A DNA stretch of 64,000 nucleotides from Streptomyces cadmiisoli. Lineage in GTDB: Bacteria; Actinomycetota; Actinomycetes; Streptomycetales; Streptomycetaceae. The notes under the pieces are model-generated. The model saw nothing but the letters and a program-made list of their open reading frames with translations, was not told the DNA's origin and made no database searches. This document shows positions 23,576-32,540 of the stretch, piece by piece; positions within the stretch are counted from its first letter, which is position 1, and each line of letters begins with the position of its first letter. The stretch spans positions 2,108,001-2,172,000 of the forward strand of contig NZ_CP030073.1 of NCBI RefSeq assembly GCF_003261055.1. The letters run 5' to 3'. The translations under genes were made by a program, and so were the position numbers.

Positions 23576-23812
23576 ATGCCCACTGCCGTACTGACCGACC
23601 GCGAGCGCACCGCCGTGCAGGCCTACCTGCGCCTGCTGCACACGGTACGAGCGGCGTTCGACACCGCGGCCGGACCACCGGACACCCGCACGCCGCCCAT
23701 GGTCCCGCCCGCCGTGCTGGCGGAGGCGGAACAGGCGCTGGCCGCCGCGGGACTGGCCGGCAACGAGGAGGAGTTCTTCCGTCTGCTGCACAGCTGGTGC
23801 CCGCGGGCCTGA
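23576..23812 (+). CDS. Small hypothetical protein (78 residues)
   Basis: A short protein beginning MPTAVLTDRERTAVQAYLRL and ending LLHSWCPRA. It appears wholly helical, with no signal or membrane segment. The ATG at 23576 follows the ribosome site GGGGAGA by about 9 bp. The same frame is open further upstream, but codon use there is not coding-like. I do not recognise a function. The TAVQAYLRLLHTVRAAFD helix and the EEEFFRLLHSW end could be two packed helices of a small regulatory protein. It is convergent with the phosphopantetheinyl transferase gene. Confidence 0.6.
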   Translation: MPTAVLTDRERTAVQAYLRLLHTVRAAFDTAAGPPDTRTPPMVPPAVLAEAEQALAAAGLAGNEEEFFRLLHSWCPRA

Positions 23813-23820
23813 CGGATCCG

Positions 23821-23841
23821 CCCGGTGGTGCTGCCACCGGG
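23821..23841. terminator. Hairpin between convergent genes
   Basis: CCCGGTGG (23821-23828) and CCACCGGG (23834-23841) with loop TGCTG, in the 31-bp gap between the small protein gene and the PPTase gene. Confidence 0.55.
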
Positions 23842-23843
23842 GC

Positions 23844-24527
23844 TCAGGCGTGCGGCACCGTCACCGCCGTGGCCAGCAGGCCGTGTTGGACGGTCCAGCG
23901 GCCCTCGAAGGCGTCGAGCCGCGTGCCGTCGACGACGGGGCCCGGTACCAGCAGCGCCGCACGGAACCGTCCGTGCGGCGGCCCGTCCCCGGTCTCCGCG
24001 GTGAGGTCGATGTCGGCCTCCGAGAAGTCCAGCCACTTCCGGGTGAGCGGGAACCACGCCTTGTAGACCGACTCCTTGGCGCTGAACAGCAGGCGGTCCC
24101 AGCGGACGTCGGGCCGCTCGGCGTCCAGGCGCCGCAGCCGGTCCTGCTCGCCGGGCAGGGCCACGGCCTCCAGAACACCCTCCGGGAGCGCCGCGTGCGG
24201 TTCCGCGTCGATGCCGAGCGAGGCCAGGTCGGCGGCGCGGGCCAGCGCGGCGGCACCGTAGCCGTCGCAGTGGGTCATGCTGCCCACCAGACCGGCCGGC
24301 CAGTGCGGGGCTCCGCGCTCACCGGGCAGCACCGGCTGCGCCGGCACGGCGAGCTTCTCCATGGCGCGGCGGGCGCAGCCGCGCACCAGCGCGAACTCGC
24401 GCCGGCGCTTGTCGACCGCCCGCGCGACCAGCGCCTCCTCCTCCGGGTACAGCGGCACCGGCTCGGTCCCGTCGTCGCCGAGCGCCTCGACGCAGACCAC
24501 CGTGTCCGGCAGCAGCTCCTCGATCAC
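23844..24527 (-). CDS. Sfp/EntD-type 4'-phosphopantetheinyl transferase
   Basis: A 227-residue enzyme that moves phosphopantetheine from CoA to the serine of carrier proteins in polyketide, nonribosomal peptide or fatty-acid synthesis. The Mg-binding motif GIDAEPH and the second motif WDRLLFSAKESVYKAWFP (W-x-x-KES-x-x-K) are intact, as is the EntD-type N-terminal block RRREFALVRGCARRAM. The start is GTG at 24527, overlapping the stop of the metallophosphoesterase gene (GTGA). No biosynthetic gene cluster adjoins it here, so it probably serves clusters elsewhere in the genome. Confidence 0.92.
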   Translation of the reverse strand: MIEELLPDTVVCVEALGDDGTEPVPLYPEEEALVARAVDKRRREFALVRGCARRAMEKLAVPAQPVLPGERGAPHWPAGLVGSMTHCDGYGAAALARAADLASLGIDAEPHAALPEGVLEAVALPGEQDRLRRLDAERPDVRWDRLLFSAKESVYKAWFPLTRKWLDFSEADIDLTAETGDGPPHGRFRAALLVPGPVVDGTRLDAFEGRWTVQHGLLATAVTVPHA

Positions 24528-25384
24528 CGGGACTCCTCCTCCCTCGGCAGAATGCGGCGCAGCCGTCCGGGCGGTCCGGGTCGCTTGCGCCATTCGCGGG
24601 GGTAGCCCACCGACACCTCCTCGAAGCGGACGCCCTCGTGCCAGGTGGTGCGCGGGATGTGCAGATGCCCGTACACCATGGTCTCCACCCGGAACCGGCG
24701 GTGCCAGTCCGCGGTCAGCCGGGTGCCGCACCACATCGCGAACTCCGGGTACCACAGGACGTCCGTCGGGTGCCGGTCCAGCGGGTAGTGGTTGACCAGG
24801 ACGGTCGGCAGACCGTCGGGGAGCTCGGCGAGCCGGCGCTCGGTCTGCGCGACCCGGGCCCGGCACCAGTCCTCGCGCGTCGGATAGGGGTCGGGGTGCA
24901 GCAGGTACTCGTCGCTGCACACGACCCCGGTGGAGTGGGCGTACGCCAGACCCTCCTCCTTGGTCGCGCAGCCGGCCGGCAGGAAGCTGTAGTCGTACAG
25001 CAGGAACAGCGGCGCCACGGCCACCGGCCCACCCGGGCCCTCCCAGACGGGGTAGGGGTCCTCGGGGGTGACCACGCCCAGTTCGCGGCAGACCTCCACG
25101 AGGTGGTCGTAGCGGGCGACACCGCGCAGGGTCACCTCGTCCGACGGATGGGTCCACAGCTCGTGGTTGCCCGGGACCCAGACGACCTTCCGGAAGCGGT
25201 CCGCGAGGGTCTGCAGGGCCCAGCGGATCGCGGACACGGTCTCCGCGACGTCACCGGCCACCAGCAGCCAGTCGTCGTCGGACTCGGGGCGCATCTTCTC
25301 GACCAGGTCGCGGTTCTCCGCGTATCCGATGTGCAGGTCGCTGATCGCCAGCAGCTGCCCGGCACCGCCGGCCCTCGACGTCAC
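24524..25384 (-). CDS. Calcineurin-like metallophosphoesterase
   Basis: A 286-residue cytosolic enzyme with all five metal-binding motifs of the family: DLHIG (about residue 16), GDVAE (44), GNHELW (72), VNHYP (about 197) and GHLHIP (about 241). A binuclear metal centre is therefore expected. The substrate cannot be read from the sequence. Actinomycete relatives sit next to phosphopantetheinyl transferase genes, and the two overlap here by GTGA, so CoA or a phosphopantetheine derivative is a speculative substrate. The GTG start at 25384 is preceded by a run of six G as ribosome site. Confidence 0.85.
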   Translation of the reverse strand: MTSRAGGAGQLLAISDLHIGYAENRDLVEKMRPESDDDWLLVAGDVAETVSAIRWALQTLADRFRKVVWVPGNHELWTHPSDEVTLRGVARYDHLVEVCRELGVVTPEDPYPVWEGPGGPVAVAPLFLLYDYSFLPAGCATKEEGLAYAHSTGVVCSDEYLLHPDPYPTREDWCRARVAQTERRLAELPDGLPTVLVNHYPLDRHPTDVLWYPEFAMWCGTRLTADWHRRFRVETMVYGHLHIPRTTWHEGVRFEEVSVGYPREWRKRPGPPGRLRRILPREEESR

Positions 25385-25524
25385 CCGTGCCCCCCTTGAT
25401 CACCCGAACGAGACCACGAGAACACATGCGCGCCCGCCTCGGCAAGGGCGATTGGGACGTATGGGTGAGGTAGCAGGAACACGGGCTGCGCATGTGGATG
25501 ATCGGATAATCCGTAACACGCACG

Positions 25525-25556
25525 TTGCACGCGGCGGGCTCGCGAAGCCGTATGAT
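25525..25556 (+). promoter_or_regulatory. Weak candidate promoter of the ATP-grasp gene
   Basis: TATGAT at 25551-25556 is a clear -10 box in an otherwise GC-rich region. The best -35 is TTGCAC at 25525-25530, with an over-long 20-bp spacer. A small palindrome CGGATAATCCG lies at 25503-25513. The 293-bp divergent gap shows nothing else. Confidence 0.3.
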
Positions 25557-25677
25557 CGCCCCAACACCACCGCCACGAAACTCCCTTCACGCAGGGGCGG
25601 TTCGGTGTCCCTCCCATCACCCCCTGGCCGGGCCGGCCCCGCTCCGCCGTGCCCGCGAACTGTGGAAGGCGGCCTGC

Positions 25678-26811
25678 ATGGTCTCTCGCGTACGCGTCTG
25701 GCTCAACCGCACGTACGCGGAGAACGTGTTCTTCATCGATCAGCTGCGGAGAAATCCGGGCGATCGGGCGGTCGAGATCCACGCCACCCACGGCGACCCC
25801 GACTCCCCGGTGCTGGCCGCCGCCGACACCGCCGACCTCGAACCCGAGGGGCTGTCCCCCGCCGCCTACGTCGAGTTCGCGCTGAACCAGTGCGTCCGGC
25901 GCGGCATCGACGTGTTCGTGCCGCGGCTGCACCAGGCGGCGATCGTGGCGCACCGGGCCGAGTTCGAGGCGATCGGCACCGCCCTGCTGGCACCTCCGCC
26001 GGAGGCCGTGGCCGTCTTCCACGACAAGGTGATCGCCTACGAGGCGGTCCAGGCGATCGGTGTCCCGGTGCCGCCGTGGTGGCGGGTGCGCGGCGCCGAC
26101 GAACTGGTCGCGGCCGTCGAGGAGTTGGAGGCCGGCGGCCACAAGGCGTGCTTCAAGCCGGCCTCGGGGGCCGGCGGGGTGGGCTTCCGTGTGATCACGC
26201 GCACCCCCTTCTCGCTCGTGCACCTCAGCGGGTTCCCCGGCCCGTACGTGCCGCTCGACGTGGTCGTGGAGGCGGTCCGGCAGGCCGAGGAGCCGGTCGA
26301 CTGGCTCGTGATGCCCAGGCTGGAGCAGCCGGAGGTGTCGGTGGACTGCCTCACCGGCCGGGACAACCGGGTGCGGATGGCGGTCGGGCGGACGAAGAAC
26401 GGACGACGGCGCGGGTTCACCCTGCACGAGCAGTGGCTGGAGCCGGCCCGGCGGATCGCCGAGGGCTTCGGGCTGCACCACCTGTCCAACATCCAGTTCC
26501 GGATGTTCGGCGACCGACCGGTGCTGATGGATGTCAACACGCGTCCGGCCGGCGGGCTGCACCAGCTGTCGCTGTGCGGGATCAACGCTCCCTGGGCCGC
26601 GGTGCGTCTGGCGCTCGGTGACGACCCGGGGGAGATCGCGCCGCCGTTCCTCGGCCAGGACTACTCCGTGGTGTCGGGGCCGCGGCCGCTGCGCCCGGTG
26701 TCGATCCCGCAGCAGCGGACGGAGGAGCCCGGGCCGCTGCTGCCGGCGGTTCCCTCCCCGGCGCCGGTCGGCGCCGTCGAGACCGGCGCGGCCCGGGTGC
26801 TGCCTCTCTAG
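25678..26811 (+). CDS. ATP-grasp ligase of unknown substrate
   Basis: A 377-residue protein of the ATP-grasp fold. The N-terminal domain starts MVSRVRVWLNRTYAENVFFI. The central ATP-binding part has FHDKVIAYEAVQAIGVPVPP, then the glycine-rich KPASGAGGVGFRV loop (about residues 158-170). The Mg-binding end is FGDRPVLMDVNTRPAGG (about 278-294), with the D-x-N residues needed for metal. Such enzymes join a carboxylate to an amine through an acyl phosphate. Related proteins occur in tellurite-resistance (Ter) associated modules, but no ter genes are adjacent. The ATG at 25678 is preceded by GGAAGG. The last 45 residues are Pro-rich. Confidence 0.8.
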   Translation: MVSRVRVWLNRTYAENVFFIDQLRRNPGDRAVEIHATHGDPDSPVLAAADTADLEPEGLSPAAYVEFALNQCVRRGIDVFVPRLHQAAIVAHRAEFEAIGTALLAPPPEAVAVFHDKVIAYEAVQAIGVPVPPWWRVRGADELVAAVEELEAGGHKACFKPASGAGGVGFRVITRTPFSLVHLSGFPGPYVPLDVVVEAVRQAEEPVDWLVMPRLEQPEVSVDCLTGRDNRVRMAVGRTKNGRRRGFTLHEQWLEPARRIAEGFGLHHLSNIQFRMFGDRPVLMDVNTRPAGGLHQLSLCGINAPWAAVRLALGDDPGEIAPPFLGQDYSVVSGPRPLRPVSIPQQRTEEPGPLLPAVPSPAPVGAVETGAARVLPL

Positions 26812-26820
26812 TACGTCTCC

Positions 26821-26852
26821 GGGGTGCCCGGCCGGCTCGGACCGGGCACCCC
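26821..26852. terminator. Bidirectional hairpin between ATP-grasp and fucosidase genes
   Basis: GGGGTGCCCGG (26821-26831) pairs with CCGGGCACCCC (26842-26852), 11 bp perfect, in the 52-bp gap between convergent genes. Confidence 0.75.
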
Positions 26853-26863
26853 ACCCGGCTGTC

Positions 26864-28114
26864 TCAGAAGCGGCCCGCGCCGCGGTACAGCTCCAGCTCA
26901 CCGTCCAGTTCCACGGCGAGCACGGTGGCGTGCGGGTCGAGGTCCGCCGCCGCGGGCGGTTCGATCCACAGCACGCCCGGCGCCTCGTGCAGTCCGCCGA
27001 CGACGCGGTGGCCCAGCTCGGTGCCGGTGCCGAGCACGGTGACCCGGCGCACCGCGCTGCGCAGCCCGCGCACCGCCCACTCGGCGCGCGGGGCGTCGAA
27101 CAGCATCAGGTACAGGGTGCGCCGGTCCTTGGACAGGGTGCTGGGTCCGTGGTGGTGGCCGGCGGGCAGGCCGCGCTCGGTGCCGTACACGGCCGGTGCG
27201 TGCCGTGCGATCCAGTCACCGAGACCCTCCAGGCGCCGGACGTGCTCGGCGGGGACGGTGCCGTCCTCCCGCGGGCCGATGCCGAGCAGCAGATTGCCGC
27301 CTCCCGCGATGGTCTCGGTGAAGTAGCGGATCAGCTGGTCGACCGACTTGTGGTTGTGGTCGTGGTGCTGGTGGCCCCAGGAGTCGTTGACGGTCAGGCA
27401 CAGCTCCCACGGGCCCTCGGGCGGGACGACGGGCGCACCCTGCTCGGGGGTCGCGTAGTCGCCCTCGCCGAGCATGCGGGCGTTGAGGACGACGTCCGGC
27501 ACCTCGGAGCGGATGAGCGCGGCGAGTTCGGGGATGCGCCACTGCTCCTCGCTGCGCTCCCACTCGCCGTCGAACCACATCAGGTCGGGCCGGTAGCGGC
27601 CGGTGAGTTCGCGGATCTGCCCGTCGCGGTAGGCGATGTACCGCTCCCAGGCCGCCAGGTCCTCGAACTCGGCGGCGACCTCGGAGTACCGGTTGTCCTC
27701 CTGCTCCGGCGGGCGGCCGGGCTTGCGGGTGGAGGCGTAGTCGGGGTGGTTCCAGTCGGAGTGCGAGTAGTACAGGCCGACCTTCAGTCCCCGCTCGCGC
27801 AGGGCGTCGGCGTAGCCGGATATCAGGTCGCGGCCCACGTTCAGCTCGCCGTACGCGGTGTCCCACATTGCGACGCCGTCGTGGTGGCGGCTGGTGAGCA
27901 CCGCGTACCGGGCGCCGGCCCGTGCGAACAGCGCGGCCCACTCGCGCGGGTCGTACTCGGCGGCGGTGAAGCGCTCCAGCTGGGACATGTACCGGTCGTG
28001 CGGGACGATGTCGTCGTAGAACGACCAGGACTCCTGGACGCCGTCGACGGCGTAGACGCCCCAGTGGACGAAGATCCCCAGCTTGGCGTCGGTGAACCAC
28101 TGCTGCATGGTCAT
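26864..28114 (-). CDS. GH29 alpha-L-fucosidase, cytoplasmic
   Basis: A 416-residue retaining fucosidase without a signal peptide. The catalytic nucleophile is Asp182 in the GH29 motif LMWFDGEW. The substrate-pocket histidines are in GIFVHWG (residues 13-19) and RHHDG (about 76-80). A short C-terminal beta domain (about 325-416) follows the barrel. It is the last gene of the DeoR-GH4-GH38-GH29 arm, 10 bp after the alpha-mannosidase gene. With the neighbours it suggests that imported fucose- and mannose-containing oligosaccharides are trimmed inside the cell. Linkage preference is not visible. Confidence 0.9.
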   Translation of the reverse strand: MTMQQWFTDAKLGIFVHWGVYAVDGVQESWSFYDDIVPHDRYMSQLERFTAAEYDPREWAALFARAGARYAVLTSRHHDGVAMWDTAYGELNVGRDLISGYADALRERGLKVGLYYSHSDWNHPDYASTRKPGRPPEQEDNRYSEVAAEFEDLAAWERYIAYRDGQIRELTGRYRPDLMWFDGEWERSEEQWRIPELAALIRSEVPDVVLNARMLGEGDYATPEQGAPVVPPEGPWELCLTVNDSWGHQHHDHNHKSVDQLIRYFTETIAGGGNLLLGIGPREDGTVPAEHVRRLEGLGDWIARHAPAVYGTERGLPAGHHHGPSTLSKDRRTLYLMLFDAPRAEWAVRGLRSAVRRVTVLGTGTELGHRVVGGLHEAPGVLWIEPPAAADLDPHATVLAVELDGELELYRGAGRF

Positions 28115-28124
28115 GGCGGGCTCC

Positions 28125-31100
28125 CTACCGGCCCGCGTCGGCGCGCCGCAGCCGAAGGGTCAGGATCTGGAAGGGCCGCAGGGTCACCGGGACGGCGCCG
28201 TCGTCGTACGGCGCGTCGGCCAGCGGTCGTTCGAGCAGGTCGGTGACGTGGGCGCCGGCGAGCGGGAAGCCGGTGCGCAGCACCCCTTCGGCGCGGCCGC
28301 CGCGGCACTCGTAGAGGCGGACGACCACGTCGCCGGACCGGTCGTCCGCGAGCTTGACCGTCTCGACGGTGACACCCTCGCCGGTCGCGGACACGACCGG
28401 TTCCGGCGCGCCCGCCGCGTCCGCGACGCGCAGCGGCAGGTTGAGGGCGTAGCCCTCCCGGACCGCGTCCTCGATCGTGGCGCCCGGCAGGAGGGAGTAG
28501 GTGAAGCGGTGCCGCCCCTGGTCGGCCTCGGGGTCCGGGACGCGCGGGGCGCGCACCAGGCTGAGCCGGACGGTGGTGGTGGTGCCGCCGTCCTCGCGGA
28601 CCGTGCGGGAGACGTCGTGGCCGTAGGTGGAGTCGTTGAGGACCGCGACCCCGTAGCCGGGTTCGCCGATGTGCACCCAGCGGTGTCCGGAGACCTCGAA
28701 GCGGGCCGCCTCCCAGCTGGTGTTGGTGTGCGTGGGCCGCTGGACGTGGCCGAACTGGATCTCCGCGGAGGAGTGCGGGGCCCGGATGTCGACCGGGAAG
28801 CCCGCCTTGAGGATCTTCTCGGCCTCGTGCCAGTCGATCTCGGTCTCGAAGTCGATCCGGGGGCTGCCCGAGCGCAGGCTGATCGTCTGGGTGACGGTCG
28901 AGCCGTTGCCGAAGGCGCGGGTCACCCGGATCGACCCGACGAGGCCGTCCGGCTCGACGACCGTCACGGACTCGGTGTCCAGGAGGTCGGTGTAGCGGTT
29001 CTGGTAGTGCTTGTCGATGTCCCAGGCGTCCCAGTAGTTGGGCAGGTCGCTGTGCAGCCGGAGCAGGTTGCCGGGGCCGGCGAGCACCTCGCGGCCGGCG
29101 CGCAGGTCGCGCACGGAGGCGAGGGTGCCGTCGTCGGCCAGTTCGACGCGGACCAGTCCGTTGTCCAGGACGCGGTCGGATACCTCCACGGTGCGCTCGG
29201 GACGGGCGTTGCCGAGCGGGGCGCTGCCGCTCCCCGGCACCGCCACGTACGCGGCTCCGCCCCCGTCGGTGCGCACCACCTCGGCGCGGTCGAACGGACC
29301 GGTGTTGAAGGCCCGTGCGCCGCCCGCGCCCAGCGCGGCCACGGCCTCGGCGGTGATCACCTCCAGCTCGCGCGCCACCCGCGCGTACTCCGCCTCCGCC
29401 TCGCGGTGCACCCAGGCGATCGACGACCCCGGCAGGATGTCGTGGAACTGGTGGAGCAGGACGGTCTTCCACAGGCGGTCGAGGTGCTCGTACGGGTAGG
29501 AGTAGCCCGGTGCGTGCAGCGCCGCGGTCGTCGCCCACAGCTCGGCCTCGCGCAGCCGGTGTTCGCTGCGGCGGTTGCCCTGCTTGGTGCGGGCCTGGGT
29601 GGTGTAGGTGGCGCGGTGCAGCTCCAGGTAGAGCTCTCCGGCCCAGACCGGCGCGTCGGGGTACTCCTCCCGCGCGGCGGCGAAGAAGGCGTCGGGGTGC
29701 TCGATGCGGACCTTGGCCGAGCCCTCCAGGTCGGCCAGGCGCCGGGCGCGTTCGAGCATCTCGCGGGTGGGGCCGCCACCGCCGTCGCCGTGCCCGAAGG
29801 GGGCCAGGGACGTCGTACCGCGTCCCTTGTCCTGGTAGTTGCGGACGGCGTGGGCCATCTCCTGGCCGGAGAACTCGGCGTTGTAGGTGTCGACCGGCGG
29901 GAAGTGGGTGAAGACGCGGGTGCCGTCGATGCCCTCCCACCAGAAGGTGTGGTGGGGGAACTTGTTGGTCTGGTTCCAGGAGATCTTCTGGGTGAGGAAC
30001 CAGTCGTTGCCGGCGAGCTTGGCGAGCTGCGGGTAGGCGGCGGTGTAGCCGAAGGAGTCGGGCAGCCAGACGCCTGTGGTCTCGATGCCGAACTGCTCCA
30101 TGAAGAAACGCTTGCCGTGGATGAGCTGGCGGGCCATCGCCTCGCCGCCGGGCAGGTTGCCGTCGGCCTCCACCCACATGCCGCCGACCGGCGCCCAGCT
30201 GCCGTCGGCCACGGCCTTCTTGATCCGCTCCCAGACCTTCGGGTAGTTGTCGCGCACCCACTCGTACTGCTGGGCCTGCGAGCAGGCGAAGACGAACTCC
30301 TCGTACTCCTCGGCGAGCGCGGTGACGTTGGAGAAGGTGCGGGAGGTCTTGCGCTTGGTCTCGCGGATCGGCCACAGCCACGCGGAGTCGATGTGCGCGT
30401 GGCCGACGGCGGACAGGGTGTGGGCGCTGGCGTGCGCGGGCCGGGCGAGCACCGGCCCGAGGACTGCGCGGGCGGCGGCCGCGGTGCCGGGGACGTCGTC
30501 CAAGTCGAGGGCGTCGAGCGCCGCGTCCAGCGCGTGCATGATCTCGTGGCGGCGCGGCTCGTGCTCGCCGAGCTCCAGCATCAGCTCGCGCAGCACCTGG
30601 ACGTCCAGCGAGAGGTGCCAGACCTCCTCGTCGAGGACGGCGAGGTCGGCGCGGCGGAAGGTGTAGAGAGGCTTGTCACCGGCGGTCAGGACGTCGCCGA
30701 GCGGGGTGGGGGCCGCGAAGTCACCGGCGAGGATGTCGGGGTTGGAGGCCGCCTCCACCAGGTAGTGGATCTCCTCGCCGCCCTGCGCCGGCCGTGCCAC
30801 GGGCACGTACTGGTTCTGCGGGTTGACCGCCTTCAGCGGTGTCCCGTCGGGGAGGTGGACGAGCGCCTCGGCCTGGTTGCCGGGCCAGTCGCCGACGAAG
30901 CCGAGGTCGATGACCGTCTCGACGCGCCGGCCGGCCCACTCTGCGGGCACCCGGCCGCGCATGCGGAACCAGGTGGTGCCCCAGGGCGGGCCCCAGGGGG
31001 TGTCCATGGCGAACGGCTCGTAGGCGGCCGCGGCGGCCTCGGTGAAGGGGACGGGTTCGCCGGGTGCCTGCCAGGCCTCGACCGTCAGCGGGACGGCGGC

Positions 31101-31178
31101 GGCGTACACCGCGGGCTTGATGCGCTGGTTGTGGACGCGCTGCACGCGCTCCTCGATCCGGCGGCGTTCATCGTGCAT
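28125..31178 (-). CDS. GH38 alpha-mannosidase, cytoplasmic
   Basis: A 1017-residue retaining alpha-mannosidase. The GH38 zinc site begins HAHIDSAWLWP (about residues 260-270). The nucleophile is Asp339 in GMWVEADGN. LPDSFGYTAAYPQ and KISWNQTNKFPHHTFWWEG are also diagnostic. The N-terminal 240 residues are the usual beta-rich extension of the long form, and the C-terminal beta sandwich is complete. There is no signal peptide. The ATG at 31178 lies 21 bp after the GH4 gene, so it shares the DeoR-controlled transcript. It should release alpha-linked mannose from imported oligosaccharides or N-glycan fragments. Exact linkage is unknown. Confidence 0.93.
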   Translation of the reverse strand: MHDERRRIEERVQRVHNQRIKPAVYAAAVPLTVEAWQAPGEPVPFTEAAAAAYEPFAMDTPWGPPWGTTWFRMRGRVPAEWAGRRVETVIDLGFVGDWPGNQAEALVHLPDGTPLKAVNPQNQYVPVARPAQGGEEIHYLVEAASNPDILAGDFAAPTPLGDVLTAGDKPLYTFRRADLAVLDEEVWHLSLDVQVLRELMLELGEHEPRRHEIMHALDAALDALDLDDVPGTAAAARAVLGPVLARPAHASAHTLSAVGHAHIDSAWLWPIRETKRKTSRTFSNVTALAEEYEEFVFACSQAQQYEWVRDNYPKVWERIKKAVADGSWAPVGGMWVEADGNLPGGEAMARQLIHGKRFFMEQFGIETTGVWLPDSFGYTAAYPQLAKLAGNDWFLTQKISWNQTNKFPHHTFWWEGIDGTRVFTHFPPVDTYNAEFSGQEMAHAVRNYQDKGRGTTSLAPFGHGDGGGGPTREMLERARRLADLEGSAKVRIEHPDAFFAAAREEYPDAPVWAGELYLELHRATYTTQARTKQGNRRSEHRLREAELWATTAALHAPGYSYPYEHLDRLWKTVLLHQFHDILPGSSIAWVHREAEAEYARVARELEVITAEAVAALGAGGARAFNTGPFDRAEVVRTDGGGAAYVAVPGSGSAPLGNARPERTVEVSDRVLDNGLVRVELADDGTLASVRDLRAGREVLAGPGNLLRLHSDLPNYWDAWDIDKHYQNRYTDLLDTESVTVVEPDGLVGSIRVTRAFGNGSTVTQTISLRSGSPRIDFETEIDWHEAEKILKAGFPVDIRAPHSSAEIQFGHVQRPTHTNTSWEAARFEVSGHRWVHIGEPGYGVAVLNDSTYGHDVSRTVREDGGTTTTVRLSLVRAPRVPDPEADQGRHRFTYSLLPGATIEDAVREGYALNLPLRVADAAGAPEPVVSATGEGVTVETVKLADDRSGDVVVRLYECRGGRAEGVLRTGFPLAGAHVTDLLERPLADAPYDDGAVPVTLRPFQILTLRLRRADAGR

Positions 31179-31199
31179 GAGCGGGGTCTCCTGACAGGA

Positions 31200-32540
31200 C
31201 TACTTGAGGTACGAGAGGCCGGGGTGGACGGCGGTGTAGCCGTCGACCAGCCGGCGGGCCACGTTCACGGAGTCGACGAGCGGGTGCAGCGCGAAGGCCT
31301 TCACGGCCGCGCCGCGCGAGCCGGACGCGGCGGCGGCCAGCACCTCGCGCTCGACCGCCTTCACAGCGCAGACCAGGCCGGTGGCGTGGGCGGGCAGCGG
31401 GGCGACGGCGACCGGGTGGGCGCCGTTGGCGTCGACCAGGCAGGGCACCTCGATGACCGCCTCGGAGTCGAGCACCGAGAGCGTGCTCCGGTTGCGGACG
31501 TTGAGGATCAGGGTGGTGCGCTCGTCCCGGGCGATGGCCCGCATGAGTGCCAGCGCCACCTTCTCGTAGCCGCCGGAGAGGTCGTCGGCGTCGCGTTCGC
31601 CGGCGCCGGCGGTCTCGCGGTTCTCCGCCATGTAGGTGGCCTCGCGCTCGGCGCGGGTGGCGTCCCACACGTCCAGGGCGGCGGCGTCCGGGTCGGCCAT
31701 CCGCTCGTAGAAGCGGGCCTGCTGGTCGTGCAGGAAGGCGCCGCGGGTCCGCTCGGCCTCCTGGTAGGCGCGCACCGCTTCCCGGTTGAAGTAGTAGTAG
31801 TGCAGGTACTCGTTGGGGATCGCGCCCAGCGACTGGAGCCAGTCGGCGCCGAACAGCTTGCCCTCCTCGAAGGAGGACAGCAGGTCGCGGTCGGCGAGCA
31901 GGCGCGGGAGTTCGTCGCGGCCCTCGACCCGCAGTCCGCGCACCCAGCCGAGGTGGTTGAGGCCGACGTAGTCGATCCAGGCCTCCGCCGGGTTGCGCAC
32001 GCCGAGCACGCGGGCGATCCGGCGGCCGAGTCCCACGGGTGAGTCGCAGATGCCGATGACGCGGTCGCCCAGGTGGTGCGACATCGCCTCGGTGACCAGG
32101 CCGGCCGGGTTGGTGAAGTTGATCACCCAGGCGTCGGGTGCCAGACGGGCGACGCGTCGTGCGATGTCGACGGCGACGGGCACCGTGCGCAGGCCGTAGG
32201 CGATACCGCCGGCGCCGACCGTCTCCTGGCCGAGGACGTCCTGCCCGAGCGCCACCCGCTCGTCGTCGGCGCGGCCCTGGAGGCCGCCGACGCGGATCGC
32301 GGAGAAGACGAAGTCGGCGCCGCGCAGCGCCTCGTCCAGATCGGTCGTGGCCGTCACCTCGGGGGCGTCGGGCACCCCGGCGGCCTGCTCGGCGAGCACG
32401 CGGGTGACCGCGGACAGTCTGCGCGCGTCCAGGTCGTGCAGCACGACCCGCGTCACCCGGCCCTCGGCGTGGTCCCCGAGGAGCGCCCCGTACACGAGCG
32501 GCACCCGGAATCCGCCACCGCCCAGAATCGTCAGCTTCAC
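31200..32540 (-). CDS. GH4 family NAD-dependent glycosidase (6-phospho-beta-glucosidase type)
   Basis: A 446-residue member of GH4, a family that uses NAD+ and Mn2+ in an oxidation-elimination mechanism. The Rossmann start KLTILGGGGFRVPL binds NAD. The metal-binding Cys (ICDSPVGLG, about residue 166) and His (GLNHLGWVRG, about 196) are present. The CDSPVG form resembles the phospho-beta-glucosidase branch rather than the CH-type alpha-galactosidases. No phosphotransferase system gene is nearby, so the natural substrate is uncertain and may be unphosphorylated or phosphorylated by the adjacent PfkB kinase. It starts at GTG, overlapping the DeoR stop as GTGA. Confidence 0.85.
   Translation of the reverse strand: MKLTILGGGGFRVPLVYGALLGDHAEGRVTRVVLHDLDARRLSAVTRVLAEQAAGVPDAPEVTATTDLDEALRGADFVFSAIRVGGLQGRADDERVALGQDVLGQETVGAGGIAYGLRTVPVAVDIARRVARLAPDAWVINFTNPAGLVTEAMSHHLGDRVIGICDSPVGLGRRIARVLGVRNPAEAWIDYVGLNHLGWVRGLRVEGRDELPRLLADRDLLSSFEEGKLFGADWLQSLGAIPNEYLHYYYFNREAVRAYQEAERTRGAFLHDQQARFYERMADPDAAALDVWDATRAEREATYMAENRETAGAGERDADDLSGGYEKVALALMRAIARDERTTLILNVRNRSTLSVLDSEAVIEVPCLVDANGAHPVAVAPLPAHATGLVCAVKAVEREVLAAAASGSRGAAVKAFALHPLVDSVNVARRLVDGYTAVHPGLSYLK

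Noticed and set aside
28083..32042. A 1319-codon open frame on the plus strand, opposite the mannosidase and GH4 genes.
   Set aside because: GC-rich coding DNA leaves long open frames on the opposite strand. The product is Gly/Val/Arg-rich with no domain, while both minus-strand genes have full active sites.
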